Source: Yersinia enterocolitica subsp. enterocolitica (GTDB lineage Bacteria > Pseudomonadota > Gammaproteobacteria > Enterobacterales > Enterobacteriaceae). Taken from it: DNA of 64,000 nt. Every line of letters starts with the position of its first letter. Positions within the stretch are counted from its first letter, which is position 1. The stretch spans positions 4,340,001 through 4,404,000 of the forward strand of contig NZ_LR590469.1 in assembly GCF_901472495.1 (NCBI RefSeq). The letters are read 5' to 3'. The notes under the pieces are model-generated. The model saw nothing but the letters and a program-made list of their open reading frames with translations, ran no database searches and was not told the DNA's origin. A program made the position numbers and the translations under genes. This document shows, one piece after another, positions 6,202 through 15,728 of this stretch.

Positions 6202-8844
6202 TCAAAGTGTCAGCTCTAGATTAACGATCCCATCCTCCATCTGCACATCAATACTAAAACCCAGTTTTTTCGCCAACCCTATCATGCCGCGGTTGTTGGG
6301 CATAGTGACCGCGGTTAGGCGTGTTAAGCCGTGGCTGCGGGTGTACTGGATCATTTTCTCAAGCAATTCTCGTCCCAGCCCCAGCCCTTTTAGATCCGAG
6401 CGCACCAATACGGCAAACTCCGCATCAATATTGTCAGGGTCGGACAGTGCGCGCGTAACGCCAATGATTTCCGGCCCTGCCGCAGTTTGGCGCACAGCAA
6501 CAAAGGCCATCTCACGATCATAGTCAATTTGGGTCATATTCGCCAAATCGTCGTGACTGAATTCGTTGATTTCGCTGAAGTAGCGATAATAGAGATCTTC
6601 TTTAGTCACTTGATCGATAAATAATTTTAGTAGCGGTTCATCTTCCGGCAAGATGGAGCGAAACAGGCAATCAGATCCGTCTTTTAGCACCACGGTTTGT
6701 TCTAACTCGTGTGGGTAGGGGCGAATTGCCAGCCGCGCTTGTGGGTCACCAGTAACAGGTGCCAACTGCATTGATACATCCAGTAACGTGAACTCACTGC
6801 CAGAAGCAAGCACGGGATGAATATCTAAACGTGAGATTTCAGGGCAATCAAGAATCAGGTTAGAGACTTGCACCAGCAAGCGACTTAGCCCCGGGATATC
6901 CAAAGGTTGCAGTGAACCACGGTTACGGATTTTTCCACCTTTGACCGCCTGAATAATCAGGTAGCGGGCTAATGCCATATTCAGTGGCGGTAATGCAACG
7001 GCGGCCTGTGTTTCATGGTGCCATTCAATACCGCCTTCCCCTAGCATAATCAGTGGGCCGAAGATGGCATCTTGCTCGACAGCAATCCGCAGCTCCTGTG
7101 CTCCAGCACGGTTTGCCATACTTTGTACCAGTAAACCGTCGATACGGGCTTGAGGATAAGTCCGTTTCACGCGATCGAGGATATCGTCTGCGGCTCGTTG
7201 CACTTCCATTGCGGTACGCAGGTATAACATGACTCCCTGAACTTCTGACTTGTGCACAATATCTGGCGAGCGGAGTTTGATAGCCACCGGGTATCCTAGC
7301 TGCTCGGCGATGTGTACCGCTTCAACACTATCACTGGCAATCCAGGTTGGTAGCATGCTCAGGCCATAGGCTTCAAGAATCGGCTGCACTTCATGGGTAT
7401 CCAGTTGAGTTGTTCCTTCTGCCAGCGCCTGGCGAATTAACTGGTGTACATGCGCAGTATTGGCAGTGAGGCCGATAGGTAGCGCAGGTGTTTCTTTCAA
7501 CTGTTTTTGGTTGCGGCGGTATTCTACCATGTGCATAAAAGCAGTAATGGCCCCTTCCGGGGTGCGATAGGTCGGGATACCGGCTTCCGTGAATAAACGC
7601 CGGGCATCTTGTGATGAATATTCACCGCACCAGTTAGTTAGCAAAGTAATGCGCTTGCCACGTGGGTGCTGGCGGATGGCCGATATCAATAACTCAGCTG
7701 TTTTACTGCCTGGTGCCGCAGCACTCGGTGAGTGGATCAGCAGTAGCGCATCATAATCGGTACTGTCCAATAAGGGTTTAAGCGCCGCTAAATAGCGCTC
7801 GGCGCTAGCATCATCTCGCAGGTCTATTGGGTTACGTAAGGAAACAAAAGGAGGTAGCGCTGCACTCAGCGCGGATTGGGTGCTATCAGAGAGTGTAGCC
7901 AACTTACCGTTACGGCTAATTAACTCATCTAATGCCATCGCCGCTGGGGCTGCCCCATTACTCACAATTAGTAGCCGCTCACCGCGCAGTGGATGCATAT
8001 GACTCAGCGTTTCGACTGCCGAAAATAGCTCGTGAGTATCCTGAACCCGTAACAGGCCAGCACGTTGAATAGCGGCATCATAGGCGGCGTCCAACCCTTG
8101 CTGACCATTGAGTAACTGTTGGGCGCGTTGGCTGCGGCCACTTTTTACCACCAGAATTGGTTTATTGCGTGAAGCACTACGTGAAGCCGATAAGAAGCGA
8201 CGTGCATCACTAATATGCTCGATATACAACATGATCGCGCTGGTTTTACCGTCTCGGGCAAGGAAGTCGAGTAAGTCATCGACATCAATATCCAGGCTAT
8301 CGCCCAGCGCAATAAAATAGGAGAATCCCACTTCCCGTTGCTGTGCCCAGTCCAAAATGGTGTTAGCTACCGCCGCTGACTGGGAGATAAACGCCAGTCG
8401 GCCTTTTTTGATAGGAACTGGCGAGAAGCTGGCATTTAACCCTTGCCACGGTGCCAGCAAACCTAAGCTGTTTGGGCCAAGCAGGCGTATGTGGTGACGC
8501 TGCGCGCAGGCTTTTAGCTCAGGAAATTGTTCAGTTGCCGCCGACAGGATAATCACAGCCTTACAGCCTCGGGTACCCAAATCCTCCAGCAGAGTGAGGT
8601 TACGGCGATCATGGGTACATAAAATGGCTAAGTCAGGCGTGATGGGCAGGCTGGCGATATCGGCGTAAGCCAACACACCGCAAACTGCTTTATGAGTAGG
8701 GGTGACAGGGAGGATTGGGCCATTGAACCCGCCATCCAGCAGATTACGCATCATCAGAAAACCTGCACGCTCCGGTTTTTCAGAGGCACCAATAACGGCA
8801 ATAGACTTCGGGCGTAGTAGTGCTTCTAATCCACGTTGGCTCAT
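6202..8844 (-). CDS. pat: Protein lysine acetyltransferase Pat (PatZ/YfiQ)
   Basis: Acetylates lysines of metabolic enzymes such as acetyl-CoA synthetase, using acetyl-CoA. The 880-residue protein has the expected order: an NDP-forming acyl-CoA synthetase-like half (CoA-binding SIAVIGASEKPERAGF at the N-terminus, then an ATP-grasp region LGYPVAIKLRSPDIVHKSEVQGV near residues 520-545) followed by a C-terminal GNAT domain with the acetyl-CoA loop VLVRSDLKGLGLGRELL. I chose the ATG at 8844 because MSQRGLEALLRPKSIAV is the conserved start and GGGG precedes it; an upstream ATG at 8865 would add seven residues. It follows tapT on the same strand, 52 bp away, so they may be co-transcribed. Confidence 0.95.
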   Translation of the reverse strand: MSQRGLEALLRPKSIAVIGASEKPERAGFLMMRNLLDGGFNGPILPVTPTHKAVCGVLAYADIASLPITPDLAILCTHDRRNLTLLEDLGTRGCKAVIILSAATEQFPELKACAQRHHIRLLGPNSLGLLAPWQGLNASFSPVPIKKGRLAFISQSAAVANTILDWAQQREVGFSYFIALGDSLDIDVDDLLDFLARDGKTSAIMLYIEHISDARRFLSASRSASRNKPILVVKSGRSQRAQQLLNGQQGLDAAYDAAIQRAGLLRVQDTHELFSAVETLSHMHPLRGERLLIVSNGAAPAAMALDELISRNGKLATLSDSTQSALSAALPPFVSLRNPIDLRDDASAERYLAALKPLLDSTDYDALLLIHSPSAAAPGSKTAELLISAIRQHPRGKRITLLTNWCGEYSSQDARRLFTEAGIPTYRTPEGAITAFMHMVEYRRNQKQLKETPALPIGLTANTAHVHQLIRQALAEGTTQLDTHEVQPILEAYGLSMLPTWIASDSVEAVHIAEQLGYPVAIKLRSPDIVHKSEVQGVMLYLRTAMEVQRAADDILDRVKRTYPQARIDGLLVQSMANRAGAQELRIAVEQDAIFGPLIMLGEGGIEWHHETQAAVALPPLNMALARYLIIQAVKGGKIRNRGSLQPLDIPGLSRLLVQVSNLILDCPEISRLDIHPVLASGSEFTLLDVSMQLAPVTGDPQARLAIRPYPHELEQTVVLKDGSDCLFRSILPEDEPLLKLFIDQVTKEDLYYRYFSEINEFSHDDLANMTQIDYDREMAFVAVRQTAAGPEIIGVTRALSDPDNIDAEFAVLVRSDLKGLGLGRELLEKMIQYTRSHGLTRLTAVTMPNNRGMIGLAKKLGFSIDVQMEDGIVNLELTL

Positions 8845-8896
8845 ATTATCCCCGTCATCTTTCAAGTTGCATAAGTTAGAGGCTGCTTTACTGATT

Positions 8897-9646
8897 TTAT
8901 GCGATATCTTCGATACTTGCTGTGACTCGGCCCACTGGATGATGAGGTTTTCCGGCTAAATATTGCTGACGGAAATAATGAAAATGCGCGGTTAATCCAT
9001 CCGCTGCCTGAATATCACCGGCTTGTTGCAGCAGGGCGGCGGCAACCTCGACAGTACAATGTTGTTCCGGGCGTTGTGCTTCACGCAATAGATAATCCGA
9101 GGTGTTGCTGACATTCAGCGACAACATAGGTAGTTCGGAAAGATAAGGGCTTCGGCGGAACATTTTTTTAGCTTCAGTCCAGGTACCATCCAGTAAAATA
9201 AATAACGGTGGTTTATCGCTAATAGGTAATTGATTGAGTACCTGCCGGTCAGGGTCGGCATATTTTTCCGGAAAGACCACATAAGGCTGGCGAGAAGAGT
9301 CGCGTATTGCGGCTAACAGCTCAGGATCAACTTCTGTTCGCGCCCAGAGGAAGGCTTGAGTGTTTGGCAGAATATCAGCAATTAGGCGGCCGGTATTACT
9401 GGGCTTAAGGGGTTCGGTATCAAACATGATCAGGCAAAAGCGGCTGCTGGCCGGTTGTGGTTTGATGGTGTCACACAAACAAAAACGCTCAGTCAGCAGG
9501 CAGCCTTGGCAGCGAATAGCGCGGCAACCACGGGCGCGATACGGGCGGGTAGACGCGGATAACCGCTGCTGGCGTAACCGCAGTACTGCATTTCCCGTCG
9601 TTATGACCGTAGGCAAAGCCTGGTCGGTAGTAGATGATTCAGTCAC
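8897..9646 (-). CDS. tapT: tRNA-uridine aminocarboxypropyltransferase (DTW domain)
   Basis: Related to E. coli TapT/YfiP, which installs the acp3U modification at position 47 of tRNA from S-adenosylmethionine. The DTW signature is present as LLDGTWTEAKKMFRRSPYL. A cysteine set typical of the family (CRAIRCQGCLLTERFCLCDT) lies near the N-terminus, probably for metal binding. The frame extends to an ATG at 9682, but AGGAG sits six bases before a GTG at 9646, and translation from there gives 249 residues, nearer the family length. It follows the trxC terminator. Confidence 0.87.
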   Translation of the reverse strand: MTESSTTDQALPTVITTGNAVLRLRQQRLSASTRPYRARGCRAIRCQGCLLTERFCLCDTIKPQPASSRFCLIMFDTEPLKPSNTGRLIADILPNTQAFLWARTEVDPELLAAIRDSSRQPYVVFPEKYADPDRQVLNQLPISDKPPLFILLDGTWTEAKKMFRRSPYLSELPMLSLNVSNTSDYLLREAQRPEQHCTVEVAAALLQQAGDIQAADGLTAHFHYFRQQYLAGKPHHPVGRVTASIEDIA

Positions 9647-9702
9647 GACGGACTCCTGAAGAAATAGCGCTATTCTAATCAACCCCGGTGCTCAGTCATA
9701 CC

Positions 9703-9745
9703 ATAAAAGAAAAAACAACGCCCCAACAGAAAACTGTCAGGGCGT
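9703..9745 (-). terminator. trxC terminator
   Basis: On the minus strand a 12-bp stem (ACGCCCTGACAG with CTGTTGGGGCGT, containing G-T pairs) and a TTTT loop is followed by a run of T. It lies 56 bases after the trxC stop codon and just before tapT. Confidence 0.8.
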
Positions 9746-9800
9746 GGGCTTTATCGGGTAGTTGAACGGCCCCGAATGGTGATAAATGAGTTAAACTAGC

Positions 9801-10241
9801 TTAGCGGGCAGCGGGTTCCACTGATAATTGCTCATTTAGCCAATTATCAAAAGCTGCCTTTGGCAATGCGCCGCTAAGCATATCGACCATTTTGCCGTTT
9901 CGATACAGCATAATGGTGGGAATGCTGCGGATACGGAAACGAGTGCTGAGTGCCGGTTCTGCTTCAGTATTGACTTTAACAAAGCGAACTTTTGCGGCGC
10001 GCTCTGCGGCAACTTCTGTAAAAATGGGCGCGAAGCTGCGGCAAGGGCCACACCAAGGAGCCCAAAAGTCGATGACGACCGGCAGGTCATCTTGTAGCAG
10101 TTTATCCAGTGTTTCGGCGGTGGCGTTAATGACGCTGCCATCAAATAAAGAGTGGCCGCAGCGCCCACATTTAGCGCCGTCATCAATACGTGCTTCAGGT
10201 AGGCGATTCGTCGCCATACAAGCTGTACATACCGTATTCAT
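9801..10241 (-). CDS. trxC: Thioredoxin 2 (zinc-binding)
   Basis: A cytoplasmic thiol-disulfide reductase of 146 residues. The N-terminal zinc module shows the two CxxC pairs C5/C8 and C23/C26 (CTAC and CGRC), the hallmark of TrxC. The thioredoxin domain carries the active site WAPWCGPCRSF. In E. coli the gene belongs to the OxyR regulon; I did not identify an OxyR site here. It is divergent from yfiF across about 220 bp. Confidence 0.96.
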   Translation of the reverse strand: MNTVCTACMATNRLPEARIDDGAKCGRCGHSLFDGSVINATAETLDKLLQDDLPVVIDFWAPWCGPCRSFAPIFTEVAAERAAKVRFVKVNTEAEPALSTRFRIRSIPTIMLYRNGKMVDMLSGALPKAAFDNWLNEQLSVEPAAR

Positions 10242-10461
10242 AAATTAGCCTTTATTTTGTATCTGAGTAGATTAAGAGAAACCAGACAGTCAATATGAGC
10301 TGAATTGTTTCGTTGTTGTTATCTATTATGGGTATAAATGAAGTCATTGCCAAAATGGTTTATTCGATGAATACGATAGTTGCTAGCTTTTAGCGCTTGC
10401 TTATGGCTAACCGAGCAGACATCAGGTAATCTTCGCGCCCTGCGCGTTGGTGGAGAAGACA

Positions 10462-11568
10462 ATGAACGATTCATTTAGTGGCAAAAACGGCAAAGTTAAA
10501 GTGATGTACGTCCGCAGTGACGAAAACAGCAGCGACGACCGTAACAGCAATAACCGGGGTAAAAACCCGCGTCCGGCAGGCAAAGGTCGTCCGGGTGATA
10601 ATGCAGGTCGGGGCAGTTCACCGCGTAATAATGACTCACGTCGTAACGATTCCGGCCGTAATGAACGCGTGAGTCCTGGCCGTCCGGCGCGTTCTGATAA
10701 TAATGGCCCTTACGATTCACCGTGGAAAACTGTGTCTCGTGCGCCATCAGAAGAACCTGAGTTTGATCACGGTGGCATCAGTGGCAAAAGCCATGTGGAT
10801 CCGGCGCAATTGCGTCGTCAGCGGGCTGAAGAAACACGCGTTTATGGCGAAAATGCCTGTAAAGCGCTGTTTGAAAGCCGCCCAGATGCTATCGTGCGCG
10901 CCTGGTTTGTGCAGTCAGTTACCCCACGTTTTCGCGAAGCGCTGAAATGGATGGCGGCTAACCGCAAGGCTTATCATGTGGTTGAAGAAGATGAGCTGGC
11001 AAAAGCGTCTGGTACTGAACACCACGGTGGCGTGTGTTTCCTGATTAAGAAACGTCAGGGTTTGGATGCAGAAACTTATCTGCAACAGCAAACTCAGGCG
11101 AAAGATGGCATTGTAAAAGATTGTGTACTGGCACTGGAAGATGTGGGTAACCCACATAATCTGGGCGGCATTATGCGTACCTGTGCGCACTTTGGTATTA
11201 ACGGCGTGTTGCTGCAAGACCCAGCGATGCTGGAGTCTGGCGCGGCAGTTCGTACAGCAGAAGGTGGTGCGGAGCATATCAAAGCAATCAATGCTGATGA
11301 TTTCCTTTCTGTGTTGGATACTTTCCGTAAAGCTGGCTACACCATCGTGACCACCTCAAGCCATAAAGGTGTCAGTCTGGCAAAAGCTGAACTGCCAGCT
11401 AAAATGGTGCTGGTTTTAGGGCAAGAAAGTGATGGCCTAACCGACAGCGCCTGGCAGCAGGGTGATGTGAGTGTGTCTATCGGCGGTACTGGCAAAGTCG
11501 AAAGTTTGAATGTGTCAGTCGCGACAGGTATTTTGCTGTCGGAGTGGTGGCGTCAAAATCAGGCCTAA
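10462..11568 (+). CDS. yfiF: TrmH/SpoU family RNA 2'-O-methyltransferase homologue YfiF
   Basis: A 369-residue protein close to E. coli YfiF (345 residues), of unconfirmed substrate. Residues 1-100 are a hydrophilic, Arg/Asn/Ser-rich low-complexity tail, longer than in E. coli. A SpoU substrate-binding domain (AEETRVYGENACKALF) and the SPOUT knot domain with the family motifs NPHNLGGIMRTCAHFG, VLVLGQESDGL and SLNVSVATGILL follow. The ATG at 10462 has GGAG seven bases upstream; a TTG five codons earlier is the alternative. Confidence 0.92.
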   Translation: MNDSFSGKNGKVKVMYVRSDENSSDDRNSNNRGKNPRPAGKGRPGDNAGRGSSPRNNDSRRNDSGRNERVSPGRPARSDNNGPYDSPWKTVSRAPSEEPEFDHGGISGKSHVDPAQLRRQRAEETRVYGENACKALFESRPDAIVRAWFVQSVTPRFREALKWMAANRKAYHVVEEDELAKASGTEHHGGVCFLIKKRQGLDAETYLQQQTQAKDGIVKDCVLALEDVGNPHNLGGIMRTCAHFGINGVLLQDPAMLESGAAVRTAEGGAEHIKAINADDFLSVLDTFRKAGYTIVTTSSHKGVSLAKAELPAKMVLVLGQESDGLTDSAWQQGDVSVSIGGTGKVESLNVSVATGILLSEWWRQNQA

Positions 11569-11606
11569 CCCATTATTCTTTGGGTCTGTGACTGCAATAT
11601 AAAAAT

Positions 11607-11641
11607 AAAAAGGGCGTTGATGATAAGTCTGCGCCCTTTTT
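11607..11641. terminator. yfiF terminator (bidirectional)
   Basis: AAAAAGGGCG and CGCCCTTTTT form a 10-bp stem with a 15-base loop, with A and T tracts for both directions. It separates yfiF from the converging emr operon. An IS3-family element lies 8 bp beyond it. Confidence 0.85.
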
Positions 11642-11703
11642 GTTGCTCATGACCCGTCCTAAATAGCGTTGACACATTTAACTCGTACACTGAGGAAAAT
11701 GTG

Positions 11704-12102
11704 ATGAACCAATATGTTAAACGTACGCAACGCGATTATCCTCTATCCTTTAAATTGGCCGTTGTCGAACAGGTCGAAAAAGGTGAAATGACATACCGCC
11801 AGGCGCAAGACCGCTACGGTATTCAAGGCCGTTCTACCGTCCTGACGTGGCTACGCAAGTTCGGTCAACTCGACTGGCTTTCTCCCTCTCCTGCAAGAAT
11901 GTACGGAATTAACATGCCCAAAATGCCTCTTACTCCCGAACAGCGAATCAAAGAACTCGAACAGCAACTTGCTGAATCAGAAGTCAAAGCGCAGTTTTTT
12001 GAAGCGGTTGTGAAGGTCATGAACACGGAGTTCGGAGCCACACTGACAAAAAAGCAGTTGGCCACGTTATCACGCAAGCGCAAACGCCGGGACTCACAGT
12101 AA
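11704..12102 (+). CDS. IS3 family transposase OrfA
   Basis: A 132-residue DNA-binding subunit with a helix-turn-helix in its first half (SFKLAVVEQVEKGEMTYRQAQDRYGI) and a leucine-zipper-like C-terminal coiled coil (RIKELEQQLAESEVKAQFFEAV). The ATG at 11704 follows GAGGAAAAT; a GTG directly before it is the alternative. The orfB frame is joined to it by a probable frameshift at 12048-12054. Confidence 0.9.
   Translation: MNQYVKRTQRDYPLSFKLAVVEQVEKGEMTYRQAQDRYGIQGRSTVLTWLRKFGQLDWLSPSPARMYGINMPKMPLTPEQRIKELEQQLAESEVKAQFFEAVVKVMNTEFGATLTKKQLATLSRKRKRRDSQ
12048..12054 (+). other. Slippery heptamer for -1 frameshifting in the IS3-family element
   Basis: The bases read ACA AAA AAG in the orfA frame, giving the canonical A-AAA-AAG heptamer. 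After a one-base slip the frame stays open through the orfA stop and runs into orfB (through CWFMGISRQAWY), so an OrfAB fusion would be produced. Confidence 0.75.
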
Positions 12103-12119
12103 CGCGCGCTTGCTGGTTC

Positions 12120-12917
12120 ATGGGGATTAGCCGACAGGCGTGGTATCAGTCTTTGCAGCGTGAACGCGGAAGAGAAAAACAGGCACAGCGCATCGTTGAG
12201 CAAGTGACGGCCATCCGGTTACAACAGCCCCGGTTGGGTACGCGTAAATTGCATTACTTGTTGCGACAACAAGCAGAACCGGCGCTGCATGTTGGCCGAG
12301 ATCGCCTGTTCCAGATACTGCGTTGCTCGCGGTTACTGGTGATGCCTAAACGTGCCTATCATAAAACGACAAACAGCCATCATCGCTTTTACCGTCACCC
12401 TAACTTATTGAAGTCAGGAGCAAATCAGGTTATTGCCAGCCACCCGGAACAGGTATGGGTCGCGGATATCACTTACCTTCCCCTGCGGACAGGAACGGCG
12501 TATGTGAGTCTGGTCACTGACGCCTGGTCGAGAAAAATCGTGGGATATCATGTGCATGAAAGTCTGCACACCCGCCATGTAGCCGTTGCGCTCAAAATGG
12601 CGCTGGTGAGCAGGCGCACAGCATCTGCGCTGATACATCACTCAGACCGGGGTATCCAGTACTGTTCAACAGAATATCAGGCGTTACATCAACGTCACGG
12701 TGTCATCTGTTCGATGACGGATGGATATGATTGTTATCAGAATGCGCTGGCGGAGCGGGTCAATGGGATATTAAAACTGGAATATCTGCTGGTTAAGCCG
12801 AAAGATATTGGTCAGGCAAGAAAGATGGTCAGGGAGTCAGTGGAAATCTACAACACGCGGCGACCGCATCTGTCGTTAAAATACAAAACGCCCGATGAAG
12901 TTCATCAGGCGTTTTAA
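12120..12917 (+). CDS. IS3 family transposase OrfB
   Basis: The catalytic DDE part: VWVADITYL (first D), IHHSDRGIQYCS (second D) and NALAERVNGILKLEYL (E). An HTH_21-like region (QQPRLGTRKLHYLL) precedes the rve core. The ATG at 12120 may allow independent translation, but the frame is open upstream to the slippery site, so the active transposase is most likely the OrfAB transframe protein. Confidence 0.92.
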   Translation: MGISRQAWYQSLQRERGREKQAQRIVEQVTAIRLQQPRLGTRKLHYLLRQQAEPALHVGRDRLFQILRCSRLLVMPKRAYHKTTNSHHRFYRHPNLLKSGANQVIASHPEQVWVADITYLPLRTGTAYVSLVTDAWSRKIVGYHVHESLHTRHVAVALKMALVSRRTASALIHHSDRGIQYCSTEYQALHQRHGVICSMTDGYDCYQNALAERVNGILKLEYLLVKPKDIGQARKMVRESVEIYNTRRPHLSLKYKTPDEVHQAF

Positions 12918-12965
12918 GGCTGAAAAGTGTCAACCTATATCAGGACTAGTCATCAGCATTGTCTG

Positions 12966-14501
12966 TTAGTGCGCACCGCCGCCGCCTCCACCGGAGGTAA
13001 ATGGCGGTTTGGCAAACCACACCAGAGCCAGTAGCAACAGGAACACTCCAGCCGAGAGCCAGAAGATCTCATTGGCAGAGATAATCAGTCCCTGATTGGT
13101 AATTTCTCGCGCCAGGTAAGCCGACGCTTGCTGCTGGTTCATCCCCAGCTTCTCTAAATCCTGATACATCTGTGTGGCATTCGGGTTAAACGGATTAACA
13201 AACTCCGTCAACTGCGAATGGTGCATCGACTCTCTTTGCGTCCACAACGTGGTGGTGATTGAGGTACCAATCGACCCGGCCAATGTTCGCAGGAAATTAG
13301 ACAAACTGGATGCTGCCGCCATACGCTCCGGCGGTAAGCCGGACAAAGTAATCGCTGTCAGTGGCATAAAGAAGCAGGCAATAGCAAAACCTTGTACAAA
13401 CTGCGGCCACGCCGAGGCACCAAAGTCCATTCCCGGTTCGAATGTATATGCTCGCCAGTAGAAACAGACCGCATACATAATGAAACTGAATGTGACTAAC
13501 TGCCGCATATCAATGCGATGCGAGAAACGTCCAATGATAGGTGACAGCAACACCGGCAAGATACCCACTGGCGCTGATGCCAGACCGGCCCAGGTGGCGG
13601 TATAGCCATACACCTCCTGTAGTAGCTGCGGCAACAAGACAATTGCGCCAAAGTACAACATATAGGCCAAGCTGATACACAAACAACCAATAGTAAAGTT
13701 TCTCGATTTGAATAATGACAAATCAATCACCGGATGGTCGTCGGTTAGCTCCCACACTATCAGGAAGGTAATGGCAATCACGGCAATGACCGTCAGGACG
13801 ATTATCTCGGTTGAGTTAAACCAGTCCAGCTCCTTACCTTGGTCGAGCATGATTTGTAAGGCACCGATACCCACCACCAATAATACCAATCCCACGGTAT
13901 CAATAGGTTTGATTTCGGTTTTGGTCTCTCGTCCTTTCAGCGTACTGCCGGCCATCAAAATGACGACCAGTCCGATCGGGATGTTGATAAAGAAGATCCA
14001 GCCCCAGTGATAGTTGTCACTGATATAACCGCCGAGGATCGGCCCAAAGATTGGGGCGACAACAATAGTCATCGACCACAATGCCAGGGCCATACTTCGC
14101 TTCGCGGGCGGGTAGTTATTCAGGAGTAAGCTTTGTGACAATGGGATCAATGGGCCTGCGACCAGCCCTTGAATGACCCGGAAGAAGATAAGCATCCCCA
14201 GGCTGTTTGACACGCCACATAGCCATGAAGCCAGTGCAAATAACCCGGTTGACCACAGAAACAATCTGACTTCACCGATGCGTTTTGCCAACCAACCGGT
14301 GATCGGGATGGAAATCGCATTTGCCACACCGAATGAGGTGATAACCCATGTGCCCTGGGAGTTGGACGAGCCAAGATCTCCGGCAATCGTCGGAATAGCC
14401 ACGTTTGCAATGGTGGAATCCAGCACCTGCATGAAAGTCGCTAATGATAATGCGACCGTCATCCAGGCTAGTTGGGCACCCTCAAGCGGTTTTTGTGCCA
14501 C
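12966..14501 (-). CDS. emrB: Multidrug efflux MFS permease EmrB (DHA2)
   Basis: Proton-driven exporter in the inner membrane of a tripartite pump. The 511-residue protein has about 14 hydrophobic segments, as in the DHA2 family, and begins with the conserved LATFMQVLDSTIANVAIPTI in helix 1. Helix 5 carries the antiporter motif C region (MTIVVAPIFGPILGGYI). The C-terminus ends in a glycine run and GAH. It is the last gene of the emrR-OMF-emrA-emrB operon, 39 bp after emrA. Confidence 0.94.
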   Translation of the reverse strand: MAQKPLEGAQLAWMTVALSLATFMQVLDSTIANVAIPTIAGDLGSSNSQGTWVITSFGVANAISIPITGWLAKRIGEVRLFLWSTGLFALASWLCGVSNSLGMLIFFRVIQGLVAGPLIPLSQSLLLNNYPPAKRSMALALWSMTIVVAPIFGPILGGYISDNYHWGWIFFINIPIGLVVILMAGSTLKGRETKTEIKPIDTVGLVLLVVGIGALQIMLDQGKELDWFNSTEIIVLTVIAVIAITFLIVWELTDDHPVIDLSLFKSRNFTIGCLCISLAYMLYFGAIVLLPQLLQEVYGYTATWAGLASAPVGILPVLLSPIIGRFSHRIDMRQLVTFSFIMYAVCFYWRAYTFEPGMDFGASAWPQFVQGFAIACFFMPLTAITLSGLPPERMAAASSLSNFLRTLAGSIGTSITTTLWTQRESMHHSQLTEFVNPFNPNATQMYQDLEKLGMNQQQASAYLAREITNQGLIISANEIFWLSAGVFLLLLALVWFAKPPFTSGGGGGGAH

Positions 14502-14540
14502 AGAGGCCTCCGGCGCGCTTAACTTGCATTTGCATCAACA

Positions 14541-15725
14541 TTAACCCGCATTCGCATGAACAATGTCGCTAATCATTTGATTAACTGGCGCTAAATCCAA
14601 TGACAGCGCATTGGTGACAAATGCCGGTTCTTTGCGCACGTTTTGCGCTAACACCTGGCCGTCGGTATCGGCGGTGTCTACCCTAACGGTGGTTGATAAA
14701 CCAATACGTAGCGGATGTTCAGCCAGCTGTTTGGCATCCAGTTCAATACGCACCGGCAAGCGCTGAACCACTTTGATCCAGTTGCCGGTGGCGTTTTGGG
14801 CGGGTAGCAGTGAGAAGGCGCTGCCTGTTCCCATATCCAGACCGACAACTTTCCCTTGGAAGACGACATCGTCACCGTAGAAATCAGTCACTATCGTGGC
14901 GGGTTGACCAATGCGCATATTGGCCAATTGTGTTTCTTTAAAGTTAGCGTCAATCCACATTTCATTAGCCGGAATGACCGCCATCAATGGCGCACCATTG
15001 GCAATTTCAGCGCCCACTTGCACACTGCGACGCGAAACAAAACCGGTAATTGGGCTGACAACTTTGGTGCGTTGCAGGGCGAGCCAGGCATCACGCAGTT
15101 TGGCCGCAGCTTGTTCGACCGCCGGTTGTTTTTCCAAAGGTGTATTCAGCACCAGCGCCTGATTGGCGTTGTATTGCGCAATCGCCACATCCAATGAAGC
15201 TTGTGCTGCATCGACGGCATCACGGGCGTGTTGCAGTTCTTCACGACCAATTGCATCAACAGAACCCAGCACCACACGGCGTTTCAGGTCATTTTGTGCT
15301 TTACTCAGTTCAGTTTTCTTCAGCGCAATATTGGCTTGATACTGTTTGCTGTTAATTATGAGCTGGTGGGTTTGGCGCACGGTATTTGCCAGTGCAGTTT
15401 TCGCCTGTTCGTAAGCTTGTTCCGCATCGGTTGGATCAAGTGTTAATAGCACATCGCCACTTTTGACCAGATCAGTATTTTCAAAATTAACGCTGACCAC
15501 ACTGCCAGGAACCTGTGACATTATCTGTACCTGATTGCCCGAAACATAGGCATTATCAGTCTCTTGGTGATGACGCAGCACCAGGAACCAATAAATAAGG
15601 TAAGCCACCCCAATAATAATAAAAATACCCGTCAGTAAGAGCAGCACGCGTTTACGTTGCTTCTTTTTATTCTGCGGTTGTTGCGGCACTTGAGCTTCCG
15701 CGTTTGTGCTCATGGTCTTCCCCAC
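14541..15725 (-). CDS. emrA: Multidrug efflux periplasmic adaptor EmrA
   Basis: A membrane-fusion protein of the HlyD/EmrA family (394 residues; E. coli 390) that links EmrB with an outer-membrane channel. One membrane segment lies at about residues 27-51; a split barrel-sandwich lipoyl-like domain (QVPGSVVSVNFENTDLV and VVSPITGFVSRRSVQVG) flanks a long helical hairpin. The start codon lies 3 bp from the stop of the OMF gene, so translation is probably coupled. Confidence 0.94.
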   Translation of the reverse strand: MGKTMSTNAEAQVPQQPQNKKKQRKRVLLLLTGIFIIIGVAYLIYWFLVLRHHQETDNAYVSGNQVQIMSQVPGSVVSVNFENTDLVKSGDVLLTLDPTDAEQAYEQAKTALANTVRQTHQLIINSKQYQANIALKKTELSKAQNDLKRRVVLGSVDAIGREELQHARDAVDAAQASLDVAIAQYNANQALVLNTPLEKQPAVEQAAAKLRDAWLALQRTKVVSPITGFVSRRSVQVGAEIANGAPLMAVIPANEMWIDANFKETQLANMRIGQPATIVTDFYGDDVVFQGKVVGLDMGTGSAFSLLPAQNATGNWIKVVQRLPVRIELDAKQLAEHPLRIGLSTTVRVDTADTDGQVLAQNVRKEPAFVTNALSLDLAPVNQMISDIVHANAG

Positions 15726-15728
15726 ATA

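Larger units (their letters stand above)
11650..12952 (+). mobile_element. IS3 family insertion sequence
   Basis: The element is 1303 bp. Its ends are imperfect 26-bp inverted repeats: left TGACCCGTCCTAAATA..., right complement TGACTAGTCCTGATAT..., with both reading GTTGACAC at the inner side. It starts with TG, ends with CA, and is flanked by the 3-bp direct repeat TCA (11647-11649, 12953-12955). It carries orfA and orfB on the plus strand with a classical slippery heptamer between them. All parts look intact. I do not assign a registered name. Confidence 0.88.

Noticed and set aside
10447..10461. TTG start adding five residues to YfiF
   Set aside because: The ATG at 10462 has a GGAG site at proper distance and matches the conserved MND start.
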